In this document: positions 15,181-23,887 of the stretch, in pieces
Layout: each line of letters opens with the position of its first letter
Numbering within the stretch: the stretch's first letter is position 1
NCBI RefSeq assembly: GCF_000336755.1
Contig: NZ_AOLK01000011.1
Location: 48,531 to 98,441, forward strand
Direction of reading: 5' to 3'
DNA from: Haloferax elongans ATCC BAA-1513
GTDB lineage: Archaea; Halobacteriota; Halobacteria; Halobacteriales; Haloferacaceae
DNA: 49,911 bases
Position numbers and translations under genes: made by a program
The notes under the pieces: generated by a model
Seen by the model: only the letters and a program-made list of their open reading frames with translations
Told to the model about the DNA's origin: nothing
The model's database searches: none

Positions 15181-16518
15181 CTACAGCGCTTCCTTGTACG
15201 CTTCCAGCGTCTCCTCGATATCTTCGTCCGTGTGCGCGTAGGAGACGAACTGGCCTTCGAACTGATTCGCACTGAGGAACACGCCCTGGTCTTTCATCTC
15301 CTGCCAGAAGACGCGCTCCCAGCGGTCGGTCTCGGCTTTCGCCACGTCCGCGCCGGTCTTTGGGCAGTAGTCGTAGTTCGGACACGCCTCGTGTTGCGTA
15401 CAGCCGTCGTTGCACGCGTCGGCGCGGTCGGGTGCGCCGTGACGCGTGAACACCGTCTTGAACATCGAGTCGGTGCCGACGACCGTGTACTCGGGTGCTT
15501 GGTCTTCGAGGATGTCGGTGATGCCGCGGCGGAGTTTCTCACCGAGGCGGTTGACGTGGTCGTACACGTCGTTTTCGGCGGCGTACTTCAGGTACTCGTG
15601 GCCCGCGGCCATCGTGACTGGGTGACCCGAGAAGGTGCCGGACTGGAACACGTCGCCGCCGGGGGTGAACTGCTCGATGAGGTCGGCCCGGCCGCCGATT
15701 GCGCCGACGGGGAACCCGCCGCCGATAATCTTCCCGAACGTCGTGAGGTCGGGCGTGATGCCGAACTTACCCTGCGCGCACTGCAGACCGCCGACGCGGA
15801 AGCCCGTGATGACCTCGTCGAAGATGAGGAGCGCGCCGTGTTCGTCCGTGAGGTCACGGAGCGTCTGCAGGTAGCCGTCGACGGGGTGGATGATGGCCGT
15901 GTTGCCGAGGATTGGCTCGGTCAGGACCGCCGCGATGTCCTCGCCGTGTTCCTCGAACACTTCGTGAGCCGTCTCGGGGTCGTTGAACGGGACGGGAATC
16001 GTGTGTTCAGCGAACGACGACGGAATACCGGGTGAACTCGGGGACACACCGTCGGGTCCACCCTCAACGAGCGTGGTCTCCTGTGCGCCGTGGTAGCCGC
16101 CTTGCATGACGACGATTTTGTCGCGGCCGGTGGCCGCGCGGGCGAGTCGCACTGCCGAGACGGTCGCTTCGGTCCCGGAGTTGACGAAGCGAATCATCTC
16201 GACCGAGGGGACGTGTCTCGCGACGAACTCGGCGTGTTCGACTTCGATTTCGGTTGGCGCGCCGTACATCGGCCCGGCAGCGGCGTGCTTCTGGACGGCG
16301 GCCTGCACCGGTTCGGGGGCGTCGTGGCCGTAGAGCAGCGGCCCGTAGCCCATCACGTAGTCGATGTAGCGGTTTCCGTCGGCGTCGATGACGTGTGCGC
16401 CGTCACCGCGCTCGACGAAGAACGGATACGGCTTCGTGGCCCGAACCGAGGAGTTCACACCGCCAGCGAGGACTGAGAGCGCACGGTCGTACAGCCCGCG
16501 TGACTCGTCGTGGTTCAT
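15181..16518 (-). CDS. hemL: Glutamate-1-semialdehyde 2,1-aminomutase with a four-cysteine insertion
   Basis: A 445-residue PLP enzyme that moves the amino group of glutamate-1-semialdehyde to make 5-aminolevulinate, the first committed tetrapyrrole precursor. Motifs: [39 protein letters not shown] and [15 protein letters not shown] with the Schiff-base lysine. Near the C-terminus is an unusual insertion with C369, C373, C379 and C385, spacing C-x3-C-x5-C-x5-C (codons at 15412-15414 down to 15364-15366). Bacterial HemL lacks it; a zinc or Fe-S site is plausible. The CPBP protease gene ends 32 bases upstream on the same strand. hemA is not in the window. Confidence 0.93.
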   Translation of the reverse strand: MNHDESRGLYDRALSVLAGGVNSSVRATKPYPFFVERGDGAHVIDADGNRYIDYVMGYGPLLYGHDAPEPVQAAVQKHAAAGPMYGAPTEIEVEHAEFVARHVPSVEMIRFVNSGTEATVSAVRLARAATGRDKIVVMQGGYHGAQETTLVEGGPDGVSPSSPGIPSSFAEHTIPVPFNDPETAHEVFEEHGEDIAAVLTEPILGNTAIIHPVDGYLQTLRDLTDEHGALLIFDEVITGFRVGGLQCAQGKFGITPDLTTFGKIIGGGFPVGAIGGRADLIEQFTPGGDVFQSGTFSGHPVTMAAGHEYLKYAAENDVYDHVNRLGEKLRRGITDILEDQAPEYTVVGTDSMFKTVFTRHGAPDRADACNDGCTQHEACPNYDYCPKTGADVAKAETDRWERVFWQEMKDQGVFLSANQFEGQFVSYAHTDEDIEETLEAYKEAL

Positions 16519-16550
16519 ACGCGGCGGTTCGAACGCTCGGGGGAAAGAGC

Positions 16551-17291
16551 TTACTGGCTCGACTCGTCGTTCTGTGAAGCCGTCCCGTCAGCGGATTTGG
16601 TGGCGTCAGCGACGCCTCCGGCACCCGGCGAATCGGTCGCGAGCGCCCCTGCCAACAGGAGGCTCGCCGCGTTGTTCAGCGAGTGAATCGCCATCAACGC
16701 GACCACGTCGCGGACGATGAGGTACAGGACCGTCGTCAAGAGCGCCGGAACTGCGATTCGAGCCACTGCGCCACGATTCCAGCCGACTGCGTGGCCGAGA
16801 GTGAACGCCACGAACGAGATGCCACCGGCGAGAAGCGGGCTCCCAGTGAGTTCGAGCAGTCGCTCGATTGCGTAGCCGTGGAACAGCGCCTCTTCGGTGA
16901 CGCCAGCGGTCACGGCCACGAAGATTCGTTGGCGACGCGACAGCGACGTCAACTGCGACATCTCTCCTTCGAGTCCGCCGACGCCGAAGCGATTGAACAG
17001 TGGCGTCGTCACCGCACTCGCCGTGAACAGGACGATAGTGCCGGTGACGACGATAATCGCGAACGAACCGAGGTCGAACGAGCGCCCCGTCATCGACGAC
17101 AGTGGTCGCCCCTCGACAAAGACGACGTACCCGCATAAGACGGCCAAAAGCAGCCACTTGACCGCGTCGCTTGCGAGAAGGTCGCGCCGTGTGTCAGGTG
17201 GCGACGCGCGATAGCGAGTGACGACGAGACCCGCAATTGGCATCCCGGCGAGCGCGATAGCGAGACCTCCGAGGAGTTCGACGCTCAGCAC
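16551..17291 (-). CDS. CPBP family intramembrane glutamic protease-like protein
   Basis: A 246-residue protein with about eight hydrophobic segments. CPBP (Abi) motifs are visible: motif 1 [10 protein letters not shown] (E133, E134), motif 2 FTLGHAVGW (H167), and motif 3 HSLNNA (H203, N206). The usual EExxxR arginine is replaced by histidine (H138). Members cleave prenylated or other membrane peptides, or act in bacteriocin immunity; the substrate here is unknown. A polar C-terminal tail rich in Asp/Ser/Gly follows. It lies 32 bases upstream of hemL, so co-transcription is possible, though no functional link is known. Confidence 0.8.
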   Translation of the reverse strand: MLSVELLGGLAIALAGMPIAGLVVTRYRASPPDTRRDLLASDAVKWLLLAVLCGYVVFVEGRPLSSMTGRSFDLGSFAIIVVTGTIVLFTASAVTTPLFNRFGVGGLEGEMSQLTSLSRRQRIFVAVTAGVTEEALFHGYAIERLLELTGSPLLAGGISFVAFTLGHAVGWNRGAVARIAVPALLTTVLYLIVRDVVALMAIHSLNNAASLLLAGALATDSPGAGGVADATKSADGTASQNDESSQ

Positions 17292-17332
17292 GACGGCACA
17301 CCGTTCATCGTCAGGTCGCTTGGGGCCGAGTT

Positions 17333-17338
17333 AAAAAA
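17333..17338 (-). terminator. T-tract terminator after amtB-glnK
   Basis: Six A on the plus strand, so six T on the minus strand, 29 bases after the glnK stop (17367-17369). Archaeal transcription commonly ends at such T-runs. The CPBP gene starts 42 bases further on. Confidence 0.5.
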
Positions 17339-17366
17339 CGGTTTCGCGTGGGGGCTCGCGCGCGGT

Positions 17367-17726
17367 TCAGACTGCGTCGCGGCCGGTCTTTCCGGTACGA
17401 ACCTGTAGTGCGCCCTCGACGGGAAGGATGAACACCTTTCCATCGCCTTTCTCGCCGGTGTGGGCCGCATCGGCGATGGCGTTCGCCACGTCTTCGGCGG
17501 GGACGTCGGCGACGACGCACTCGATTTTGACCTTCTGATGGAGGTCGACCGTGTACTCTTCGCCGCGCCACTGGCTCTTCTTGGCGGGTTGCGAGCCACG
17601 GCCGGAGACGTTCGAAACGGTCAGTGAGGGCGCGCCGACTTCGGCAAGCGCGGTCTTCACGTCGGCGAGTTTGTCGGGCCGGATGATGGCCATGATGAGC
17701 TTGATGTCATCGGATTCGTCGCTCAT
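17367..17726 (-). CDS. glnK: P-II nitrogen regulatory protein (GlnK)
   Basis: A 119-residue PII protein that senses ATP/ADP and 2-oxoglutarate and blocks the ammonium channel by inserting its T-loop. The T-loop runs from about 40 to 65, with GRGSQPAKK and RGEEYTVD; Y58 is the equivalent of the uridylylatable Tyr51 of enteric PII. The B-loop [14 protein letters not shown] (91-104) and the N-terminal IIRPDKL are canonical. It follows amtB with a 4-base overlap (ATGA), the classic amtB-glnK arrangement. A T-run terminates the unit at 17333-17338. Confidence 0.95.
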   Translation of the reverse strand: MSDESDDIKLIMAIIRPDKLADVKTALAEVGAPSLTVSNVSGRGSQPAKKSQWRGEEYTVDLHQKVKIECVVADVPAEDVANAIADAAHTGEKGDGKVFILPVEGALQVRTGKTGRDAV

Positions 17727-19111
17727 TGGTCTTCACCTCCGTTCTCCGTCGTGTTCTCAGTGATAGTGACACCGCCGTCGGTCGCAGTCGCCTTCGCGGG
17801 CGTGCCGAGCCCACGGTCGGGACCGGAGTCGCCGACGAACTCGGGGTAGACCGAGACGCCGTGTTCGCCGATGTCGAGGCCTTCGAGCTCTTCTTCCTCC
17901 GAGACGCGGAGGCCAAAGATGGCATCAGTGAGCGCGAAGACGGCGGCGGAGGCGGCGATGGTCCACAGGGCGATGATGCCGACGCCAGCGACCTGCATGA
18001 CCAGTTGCGTGGCGGAGAAGTCGCCGACCGCGAACACTGGGATGAGGGCCGTGCCGACCGCACCGGCGACACCGTGGACGGCGAAGACGCCACACACGTC
18101 GTCTATCTTCAGTGAATCGACCGTCCAGCGGTAGGCGGGCAGGACGATTGCGCCGCCGAGTGCGCCGAGGACGAGACCGCCCCACCACGTGACGTGGGGG
18201 ACAGCGCCCGTGACAGCCACGAGTCCGGCGAGCAGGCCGTTCGCCATCCAGAGTGGGTCGGGCTTGCCCTGGTAGCTCGTCGAGACGAGCATCGCGGCAA
18301 CTGCGCCAGCACCCATGCCGAGGGTGGTCACGAGTGCGACGCGGCCGAGTGCGGCACCCATGAACTCCAGACCGCCGCTTTCGGTCGCCGCGAGGACGGT
18401 CGCCTGCGTGCCGACGTTGAAGCCGTACCAGCCGAACGCGAGGATGAGCGTTCCGAGGACGGCGAGGAGCATCGAGTGGCCCGGAATGGGCTGGCTCTCG
18501 CCGTTTTCGTCGAAGCGCCCCTTACGCGGGCCGACCATCTTTGCACCGACGAGACCGGCGACGCCACCGCACATGTGGACGACGGTCGCACCGGCAAAGT
18601 CGAGGTAGCCGACACCGAGTGCGGCACCGAGGAAGCCGCTACCGGAGAGGAGGCCGCCGGACCACGTCAGGCCCTGTACGACGGGGTAGATGAATCCCGT
18701 GATGGTCGCCGCGAAGACGACGTAGGCGCGGAAGTCCATGCGTTCTGCGACCGCACCGGAGACGATGGTCGCGGCGGTCATGGCGAAGACGGCCCCGAAG
18801 AGCCAGTCAATCCACGTGCCGGAGTCTCCGATGTAGGAGAACGCGGCGGCCGCGTCGAAGCCACCCGGCGAGGTGAGTCCGCCAACGATAGTCGCCACGC
18901 CCGCACCGACGATGAAGTAGACGAGGACGCCCAGCGCCCAGTCGGTCATGTTCTTCATCAGGACGTTCCCCACGTTCTTCGCGCGAACCTGCCCGGCTTC
19001 GAGCAGTGCGAAGCCCGGCTGCATGAAGAAGATGAGGAACGAGACGACCAGTATCCAGACGTAGTTGATACCCTGCGCGACGACCGCCGGGTCGACCTGC
19101 AAGGGAATCAC
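17723..19111 (-). CDS. amtB: Ammonium transporter
   Basis: A 462-residue Amt/Rh channel with 11 expected helices. Characteristic segments: [21 protein letters not shown], then [44 protein letters not shown], and [19 protein letters not shown]. The C-terminus is long, polar and Thr-rich. I set the start at a GTG (19111-19109) because a textbook Shine-Dalgarno GGAGGTG (19119-19125, minus strand) lies 7 bases upstream; the longer ATG frame from 19144 has an atypical basic N-terminus. glnK overlaps downstream by four bases, so the channel and its regulator are made together. Confidence 0.92.
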   Translation of the reverse strand: MIPLQVDPAVVAQGINYVWILVVSFLIFFMQPGFALLEAGQVRAKNVGNVLMKNMTDWALGVLVYFIVGAGVATIVGGLTSPGGFDAAAAFSYIGDSGTWIDWLFGAVFAMTAATIVSGAVAERMDFRAYVVFAATITGFIYPVVQGLTWSGGLLSGSGFLGAALGVGYLDFAGATVVHMCGGVAGLVGAKMVGPRKGRFDENGESQPIPGHSMLLAVLGTLILAFGWYGFNVGTQATVLAATESGGLEFMGAALGRVALVTTLGMGAGAVAAMLVSTSYQGKPDPLWMANGLLAGLVAVTGAVPHVTWWGGLVLGALGGAIVLPAYRWTVDSLKIDDVCGVFAVHGVAGAVGTALIPVFAVGDFSATQLVMQVAGVGIIALWTIAASAAVFALTDAIFGLRVSEEEELEGLDIGEHGVSVYPEFVGDSGPDRGLGTPAKATATDGGVTITENTTENGGEDQ

Positions 19112-19436
19112 GCGTGTCCACCTCCAAATTCGATTGGTGGACAAAGTGGTTCTTTTTCACCAGTTCTGTGTAGATTGTGGTGCTTCATCACGGTTGAGCT
19201 TCATGAGAAGGTAGTAAATAAAGAGTGGGGTTGAAACTGTCCAATTTGGTGGTCCATAATAAGACGAACAAACAAAATACGGTAGAATACTATGCGTATA
19301 AGGTTGTATTCCGTCCAGAACTGAGACGAATGTTCGGCTCTGTGTGGACGAACGTTCAGGAAAATATTGCCACAGACGGCTGATTTCGTCGCGCGCGGTC
19401 CGGTCTCACGGGGTCGAGAAAACGGCTGGTGGTCGG
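19112..19436. other. AT-rich intergenic region between amtB and hemB
   Basis: No gene seen in 325 bases. The amtB-proximal part holds GGAGGTG (19119-19125, minus strand) and an inverted repeat TGGT-N8-ACCA at 19147-19162, a possible operator. The hemB-proximal part lies downstream of the hemB stop and is AT-rich without a clear T-run. Confidence 0.5.
19119..19125 (-). promoter_or_regulatory. Shine-Dalgarno site for amtB
   Basis: GGAGGTG on the minus strand, 7 bases before the GTG at 19111. Clear Shine-Dalgarno sites are rare in this window, where most genes look leaderless, so this one points to a leadered transcript and fixes the start. Confidence 0.65.
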
Positions 19437-20429
19437 TCAGCGACCGGACGATAACTGCTCTGCCACGCGCTCCGCAAAGTACGTGATGATGAGGTCCGCC
19501 CCGGCGCGCTTTATCGACAGCAGTGACTCGTGAGCCACCGCGTCGAGGTCGAGCCATCCTTTCTCGGCGGCAGCGTGGAGCATCGCGTACTCGCCGGAGA
19601 CGTTGTAGGCGGCGACCGGGTGGTCCCACGTCTCGCGGATGGCACGGACGATGTCGAGATACGGCAGGCCGGGTTTGACCATCAGCACGTCGGCACCCTG
19701 TTCGACGTCGAGGGCGACTTCGCGCATCGCCTCGCGGGCGTTGGCGGGGTCCATCTGGTAGTGGCGGCGGTCGCCGAAGGCCGGGGCACCGTCGGCAGCG
19801 TCCCGGAAGGGGCCGTAGAAGGCGCTCTCGTACTTCGCGGCGTAGGACATGATTGGAACGTCGCTGTATCCCGCGTCGTCCAGTCCCTCGCGAATCGCCC
19901 CGACCATCCCGTCGGTCATCGACGAGGGGGCGACCATGTCGGCACCGGCCGCGGCGTGGGACACCGCCGTCATCGTCAGGAGGTCGAGCGTGGGGTCGTT
20001 TTCGACGGTGAGTGTCGGGTCGTCTTCGGCGTGCGATTCCAACACCCCGCAGTGTCCGTGGTCGGTGTACTCACAGAGACACACGTCGGTGATGACGTAG
20101 GCGTCGGTCTCGGCGGTGATGCGGCGGACCGCCTCTTGTACGACACCGTCCTCCGCGTACGCGCGCGACCCCTCGGCGTCTTTCGACTCGGGGATACCGA
20201 AGACGATGACGGCCTCGACGCCCGTTTCTCGGATTTCCGCGACGCGCTCGGCCGCCTCCGAAATCGGAACCCGTTCGTGGCCCGGCATCGACTCGATGGG
20301 GACGCGCTCGTCGGTCGTCGCGTCCACGAATACCGGCGCGACGAGGTCTGTCGCGTCGAGCGTCGTCTCCGAGACGAGCGGTCGAATCCCGTCTGTCCGA
20401 AGTCGTCGCGGGCGGTCGGTGAGGTCCAT
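19437..20429 (-). CDS. hemB: Delta-aminolevulinic acid dehydratase (porphobilinogen synthase)
   Basis: A 330-residue enzyme that condenses two 5-aminolevulinate molecules to porphobilinogen. Key features: the zinc-binding cysteine cluster in CLCEYTDHGHCG, the two Schiff-base lysine regions SYAAKYESAFYGPF and MVKPGLPYLD, and the C-terminal SGEYAMLHAAAEKGWLD. The three-cysteine cluster marks it as the zinc type. The start at 20429 is the canonical MDLTDRPRRLR; the longer frame to 20504 is rejected. It is divergent from the DedA gene across 94 bases. hemL and the hemC operon are elsewhere in the window, so the pathway is dispersed. Confidence 0.94.
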   Translation of the reverse strand: MDLTDRPRRLRTDGIRPLVSETTLDATDLVAPVFVDATTDERVPIESMPGHERVPISEAAERVAEIRETGVEAVIVFGIPESKDAEGSRAYAEDGVVQEAVRRITAETDAYVITDVCLCEYTDHGHCGVLESHAEDDPTLTVENDPTLDLLTMTAVSHAAAGADMVAPSSMTDGMVGAIREGLDDAGYSDVPIMSYAAKYESAFYGPFRDAADGAPAFGDRRHYQMDPANAREAMREVALDVEQGADVLMVKPGLPYLDIVRAIRETWDHPVAAYNVSGEYAMLHAAAEKGWLDLDAVAHESLLSIKRAGADLIITYFAERVAEQLSSGR

Positions 20430-20523
20430 ACGTCGGCTTCGACAGGCGGTGGCAAAACGGCGTCGCTCTCGGTACCGTGTCACACCATAACCGCTTTGCC
20501 ACACCCCTCACAACGCGAGAGCG

Positions 20524-21036
20524 ATGAGTGCCCCGGTTGCAGAACTTCCGCCCTTCCTTCGCGAACTTCTCGCGTCTGAACTCGCCTTTGTCGTCCTCTT
20601 TGCGGTGTTCGTCCTCGAAGGCGCGATGTTACTCTACGTCGCGCCGAGTGAACTGCTCGTCCCCGGTGCGCTGGTGCTGATTGGCCCAGAGCACCTCCTA
20701 CCCATCCTAGGGATTGCCGTCCTCGGCGCGACAGTCGGCCAGTTCGCGCTGTTTCTCGTCGCCCAGCGCGGGGGCCGCGAGTATCTCCTCTCGCGGTCGT
20801 GGTTCCGTATCGACGAGTCCAAAATCGAGCGGTTCGACGGCTGGTTCGACCGCTGGGGCCCGCTTGTCGTCCCGGCGAGTAACGCGATGCTGTTCACGCG
20901 CGGGATGCTCACCGTTCCGGCGGGATTCGCCGAGATGTCGCCGCGGCGGTTCCTCGCGCTCTCTGCGCTCGGGACGCTCGTCTTCGAGGGCGCGCTCGCG
21001 GCGCTCTACCTGCTCGGTGGTCGAGTTCTCGCGTAG
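20524..21036 (+). CDS. DedA/SNARE-associated (VTT) family membrane protein
   Basis: A 170-residue membrane protein with helices at about 17-38, 45-75, 115-135 and 145-168. The central SELLVPGALVLIGPEHLLPILGI corresponds to the DedA reentrant region, and FDGWFDRWGPLVVPASNAMLFTRGMLTVPAG matches the DedA signature, although the canonical R of the R-x-x-P motif is shifted. DedA proteins act in lipid flipping or envelope homeostasis. The gene is divergent from hemB. Confidence 0.72.
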   Translation: MSAPVAELPPFLRELLASELAFVVLFAVFVLEGAMLLYVAPSELLVPGALVLIGPEHLLPILGIAVLGATVGQFALFLVAQRGGREYLLSRSWFRIDESKIERFDGWFDRWGPLVVPASNAMLFTRGMLTVPAGFAEMSPRRFLALSALGTLVFEGALAALYLLGGRVLA

Positions 21037-21056
21037 CTCTCTCGACTATCAGGTCC

Positions 21057-21063
21057 AAAAAAA
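21057..21063 (-). terminator. T7 terminator after the DUF6757 gene
   Basis: Seven A on the plus strand; on the minus strand a T7 run lies about 52 bases after the stop of the 54-residue gene (21116-21118). Confidence 0.5.
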
Positions 21064-21115
21064 TGGATGGCTCGAAGGAGGGTAGCGGAGGATGTCCGGG
21101 GACCGGACTGCGACC

Positions 21116-21280
21116 TCACTTCGTTCGGTTGATGTCGAGTTTTTCTTTCAGGGCGGCGAGTTCCTCGGATTCGGCGAGTTCCTCGACGCGTTTACGGAAG
21201 TGTCGCTCACAGAGGCCGACTTTGATGGAGTCTTTCTCCGCGGCGTATGCGGCCTCGCGGTCGCAGTAGTGACACTGCAT
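21116..21280 (-). CDS. DUF6757 family zinc-binding miniprotein
   Basis: A 54-residue protein. Its N-terminus MQCHYCDREA holds C3 and C6 (CxxC), and C24 with H27 (CERH) completes a likely CCCH zinc site. The rest is a charged helix, EELAESEELAALKEKLD. Such proteins are conserved in haloarchaea; the role is unknown, possibly binding nucleic acid or protein. The ATG at 21280 has a TTAAAT-like box about 20-30 bases upstream. A T7 run downstream could end the transcript. Confidence 0.8.
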   Translation of the reverse strand: MQCHYCDREAAYAAEKDSIKVGLCERHFRKRVEELAESEELAALKEKLDINRTK

Positions 21281-21344
21281 ACCCCCTTTTCAGACCCGAT
21301 ATGATTTAACTCTACGCCCGCGTCAGACGGTGCAGTTGTCGGCT

Positions 21345-21350
21345 AAAAAA
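21345..21350 (-). terminator. T6 terminator after the PHP gene
   Basis: Six T on the minus strand directly after the stop codon at 21355-21357. Confidence 0.5.
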
Positions 21351-21354
21351 CGAA

Positions 21355-22149
21355 TCAGAGACCTGAAATCTCGTCCGCGAAGCGCTCGAACTCCGCTGCG
21401 GGGAGTCCGGCTTTCCCCAGTGTGTCGTCGTGTGCGTCGCTCCCGCCGGTTGTGAGCAAGTCGTAGGTTTCGATAGCCTCGTCGAGCAGGTCGGTGTCGA
21501 CCTCGTAGCTGTAGGGGTAGTATCGCTCGACTGCGTCGAGGTCGGCACAGAGTTCGAGGGCGAACTCGGGGTCGCGGTAGCGAAACGGGTGGGCGAGGCT
21601 CACGACGTCGCACGCCTCTCGGAGAATACTGACACCGTCGTCGAAGGTCGAGAGAGCACGCGGGACGTAACACGGGCCGTCGGCGCCGATGAGGTCGTCG
21701 AACGCCTCCTGATAGTCATAGGGGGCGTCGCTCGCGTCGATAGCGTGGGCGATATGCGGCCGACCAATCCCGTGGTGGATGTCGATATCGAGGTGCACGC
21801 CGGTCGTCTCCTTGACGGCCGCGACGATTTTTCGGGCGCGCTCGACGCGGTCCTGCTGGAGACGCTCGACTTCGGCCGTGAGGGCGTCTGTCTGTTCGAC
21901 GCCGTACCCGAGCAGGTCGACGCGGCGGTCCTCGGCGTCGACGCGTAGTTCGATTCCGTGGACGATAGTCACGCCCTCGCGTTCGACGACAGGTGCATCG
22001 AGTTGCGGATGGTATCGGTCGTGGTCGGTCACGGCCACGACCTCGACGCCGCCAGCACGTGCCGCGGCCGGGAGCGTATCGAGAGTGAGACGACCGTCCG
22101 AGGCGGTCGTATGGAGGTGGAGGTCCGCAACCGGGGCGTCGTTCGTCAT
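21355..22149 (-). CDS. PHP-domain phosphoesterase
   Basis: A 264-residue polymerase-and-histidinol-phosphatase family metal hydrolase. The metal motifs are in order: ADLHLHTTASDG (H-x-H at the N-terminus), VTDHDRY, GIELRV, a histidine in VSLAHPFRYRDP, and the final GSDAHDDTLG (D-x-H). Single-domain archaeal members may hydrolyse 3',5'-bisnucleotides or 5'-phosphorylated oligonucleotides (RNase AM-like). The start at 22149 is favoured over the longer frame to 22197. The downstream T6 run (21345-21350) ends the transcript. Confidence 0.87.
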   Translation of the reverse strand: MTNDAPVADLHLHTTASDGRLTLDTLPAAARAGGVEVVAVTDHDRYHPQLDAPVVEREGVTIVHGIELRVDAEDRRVDLLGYGVEQTDALTAEVERLQQDRVERARKIVAAVKETTGVHLDIDIHHGIGRPHIAHAIDASDAPYDYQEAFDDLIGADGPCYVPRALSTFDDGVSILREACDVVSLAHPFRYRDPEFALELCADLDAVERYYPYSYEVDTDLLDEAIETYDLLTTGGSDAHDDTLGKAGLPAAEFERFADEISGL

Positions 22150-22196
22150 ACCCTGTGGTCCGTGCGAGGGACAAGAAGCCTTACGCGAAATCTTCA

Positions 22197-22255
22197 ATTA
22201 AGGATGATTAAGGACTACAAAGTCTCTAATGACGCTCATGGAAAATCATTAAGAA
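22197..22255. promoter_or_regulatory. Tandem ATTAAGGA repeats plus box A before the DUF5789 gene
   Basis: ATTAAGGA occurs at 22197-22204 and 22207-22214, exactly 10 bases apart (one helical turn), and a related ATTAAGAA at 22248-22255 sits about 26-33 bases before the ATG at 22281 as box A. The two tandem copies could be activator or repressor sites on one face of the DNA. Confidence 0.45.
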
Positions 22256-22280
22256 TGTGGTCCGGTTTCGTTGGGGTGTA

Positions 22281-22565
22281 ATGCGCCTGAACGGACTCGG
22301 CGACGCAATCGATCGCCACGAATACCCGACTAGCTCGACAGACTTCGTCCAACACTACGGGGACGAAGTAATCGAGCTCCAAAACGGCCAGGAGACTGTC
22401 GCACAGATTCTGGCACGTCTCGGCGACGAGACGTACACTTGCCCGCAGGACGTGCGGGACTCGCTTTACACTGCAGTCGGGCACGAGGCAATCGGTCGCC
22501 GATACTACAGCGACCGCGACCCCAGCCCGCTGGGCGAAGACGGTCCGCAGATGCTCTCCTTCTAA
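22281..22565 (+). CDS. DUF5789 family protein
   Basis: A 94-residue acidic, soluble protein found across haloarchaea. It has an N-terminal MRLNGLGDAIDRHEYPT, a central ELQNGQETVAQILARLGDE helix region and a compact C-terminus. No enzyme or metal motif can be seen. It abuts the convergent DUF5784-like gene with no intervening base. I set the start at 22281, since box A (22248-22255) lies at the leaderless distance. Function is unknown; possibly regulatory given its size and conservation. Confidence 0.82.
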   Translation: MRLNGLGDAIDRHEYPTSSTDFVQHYGDEVIELQNGQETVAQILARLGDETYTCPQDVRDSLYTAVGHEAIGRRYYSDRDPSPLGEDGPQMLSF

Positions 22566-23570
22566 CTACGACAGCCACGGGAGGTCCACCGGGACCGACC
22601 CCTTCGCGTACCCTTCGACGTCTCCTGACGGCCGGAGTCGAAACACGACTGCGGGCCGGTGACGGACGTCCGGTTTCTCGCCCATGATGGCGGCCCAGTC
22701 GTCGTCGGGGAACGACGAACAATCGACGAACAGCGTTACGCCACCGCCGTGTTCGGCGAGTTGGCCCTGACCGCTGGTTTTAGTCTGTGCGGTGTCTCGA
22801 ATCGCCGCGACCGGATTGCTCACTGACCGTCGATTCGGCGGGAGCGGCCGCGTCACTTCGACGAGTGCTCCACCCGTGCGGGCGTCGTCGACGCGGAAGT
22901 CGATGGAGTGGCCGGTCGTGACCTCGATTTCTGGCGTGATGTCGTACCCAGCCTCCGTAAGCAGGTGCGCCACGTCGAACTCGCCCATCGCCGCCGTCAT
23001 CCGAATTCGGTCGAAGTACTCGGAGGTGCCGAGCTTTCCGGCCATGACTTCTCGGTACTCGTCGAGCGCCCCGGTCGCAAAGAGGCGCTCGTAGAACGAC
23101 AGCGCCTCCTCGCGTGTCGCATCGGGGAAGCCCGCTGCGTGGTCGTAGAAGAACTCGCGAGTCGTCTCGCGCCCGTCTTTCGAGAGGAACACCGGGAGAA
23201 AGAACCACGAGAGATGCGGATACGGTTCCAGCCACGGCGACTCCTCGAACAGTTCGTCGATGAGCTCGCGCTGTGCCCAGCGAGAAATCGAGAAGGGTGC
23301 CTCGTCGAACCCTTCTTTGTCTGTTCGCCACAGCGAACTCGGCGTCTCGGTGTTGCCTAACCAGTAGGCGTGGTCGTCAGTCCACGCGAGGAGGGCGGTG
23401 TCGCCGTTTTCCATGTCGAACCGACGCGCCTCGTAACCGTCGGGTGGGGCGTGCGCTGGCGAACGCATCGTCGCACCGAGATTCGAGTCCAGCGGTTCGA
23501 AGACGTCGCGACGAACTCGTGATTCGTCCCAGCGACCGGTTGCAAAGCGAAAGCGGAGGGGGCGTGCCAC
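22566..23570 (-). CDS. DUF5784-like protein, possible PD-(D/E)xK-fold region
   Basis: A 334-residue soluble protein without membrane segments. The first part has a Trp/Tyr-rich alpha/beta region. The central SIDFRVDDARTGGALVEVTRP resembles the core of PD-(D/E)xK nucleases (strand with D, then E-x-K), but the expected lysine is threonine (EVT), so nuclease activity is doubtful. The C-terminal part has strands VTLFVDCSS and AVVFRLRP. No operon partner: it converges with the DUF5789 gene at zero spacing. I judge the DUF assignment likely rather than certain. Confidence 0.6.
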   Translation of the reverse strand: MARPLRFRFATGRWDESRVRRDVFEPLDSNLGATMRSPAHAPPDGYEARRFDMENGDTALLAWTDDHAYWLGNTETPSSLWRTDKEGFDEAPFSISRWAQRELIDELFEESPWLEPYPHLSWFFLPVFLSKDGRETTREFFYDHAAGFPDATREEALSFYERLFATGALDEYREVMAGKLGTSEYFDRIRMTAAMGEFDVAHLLTEAGYDITPEIEVTTGHSIDFRVDDARTGGALVEVTRPLPPNRRSVSNPVAAIRDTAQTKTSGQGQLAEHGGGVTLFVDCSSFPDDDWAAIMGEKPDVRHRPAVVFRLRPSGDVEGYAKGSVPVDLPWLS

Positions 23571-23687
23571 AGGTGGTGTAGTCTACGGGGAGGTTTTATC
23601 TTTTCCCGCCATCCTCCCCGAATCTATCATGATTTTGATTGTCACCGTTAATTATATGTGGGAAGACTTCACACGGTATGATGAACC

Positions 23688-23861
23688 ATGTCAATGGGTG
23701 CCTACGACGAAGAAGAACACGAACGCCGCGAACGCATGACGAGTCAAGTCGAACCCGGCACCGACGACGACCGAAACACCTACCGCGGAACGGTCGAGTA
23801 CGACTCCGGCGACTCGACCGAGGCCCTCCTTGAGCAGTTCAAGCAGATGAAGGGCGACTGA
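23688..23861 (+). CDS. DUF5786 family small protein
   Basis: A 57-residue, extremely acidic protein with the start MSMGAYDEEEHERRER and the conserved middle TYRGTVEYDSGDSTEALL, ending in FKQMKGD. This pattern identifies the haloarchaeal DUF5786 family. Its structure is unknown; the charge and short C-terminal helix suggest a binding protein. A TTAATTATAT box lies about 36 bases upstream. The start could also be the ATG at 23694. Confidence 0.82.
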   Translation: MSMGAYDEEEHERRERMTSQVEPGTDDDRNTYRGTVEYDSGDSTEALLEQFKQMKGD

Positions 23862-23887
23862 TTCGCGAACGCTTCTCGGCCGCCGTG

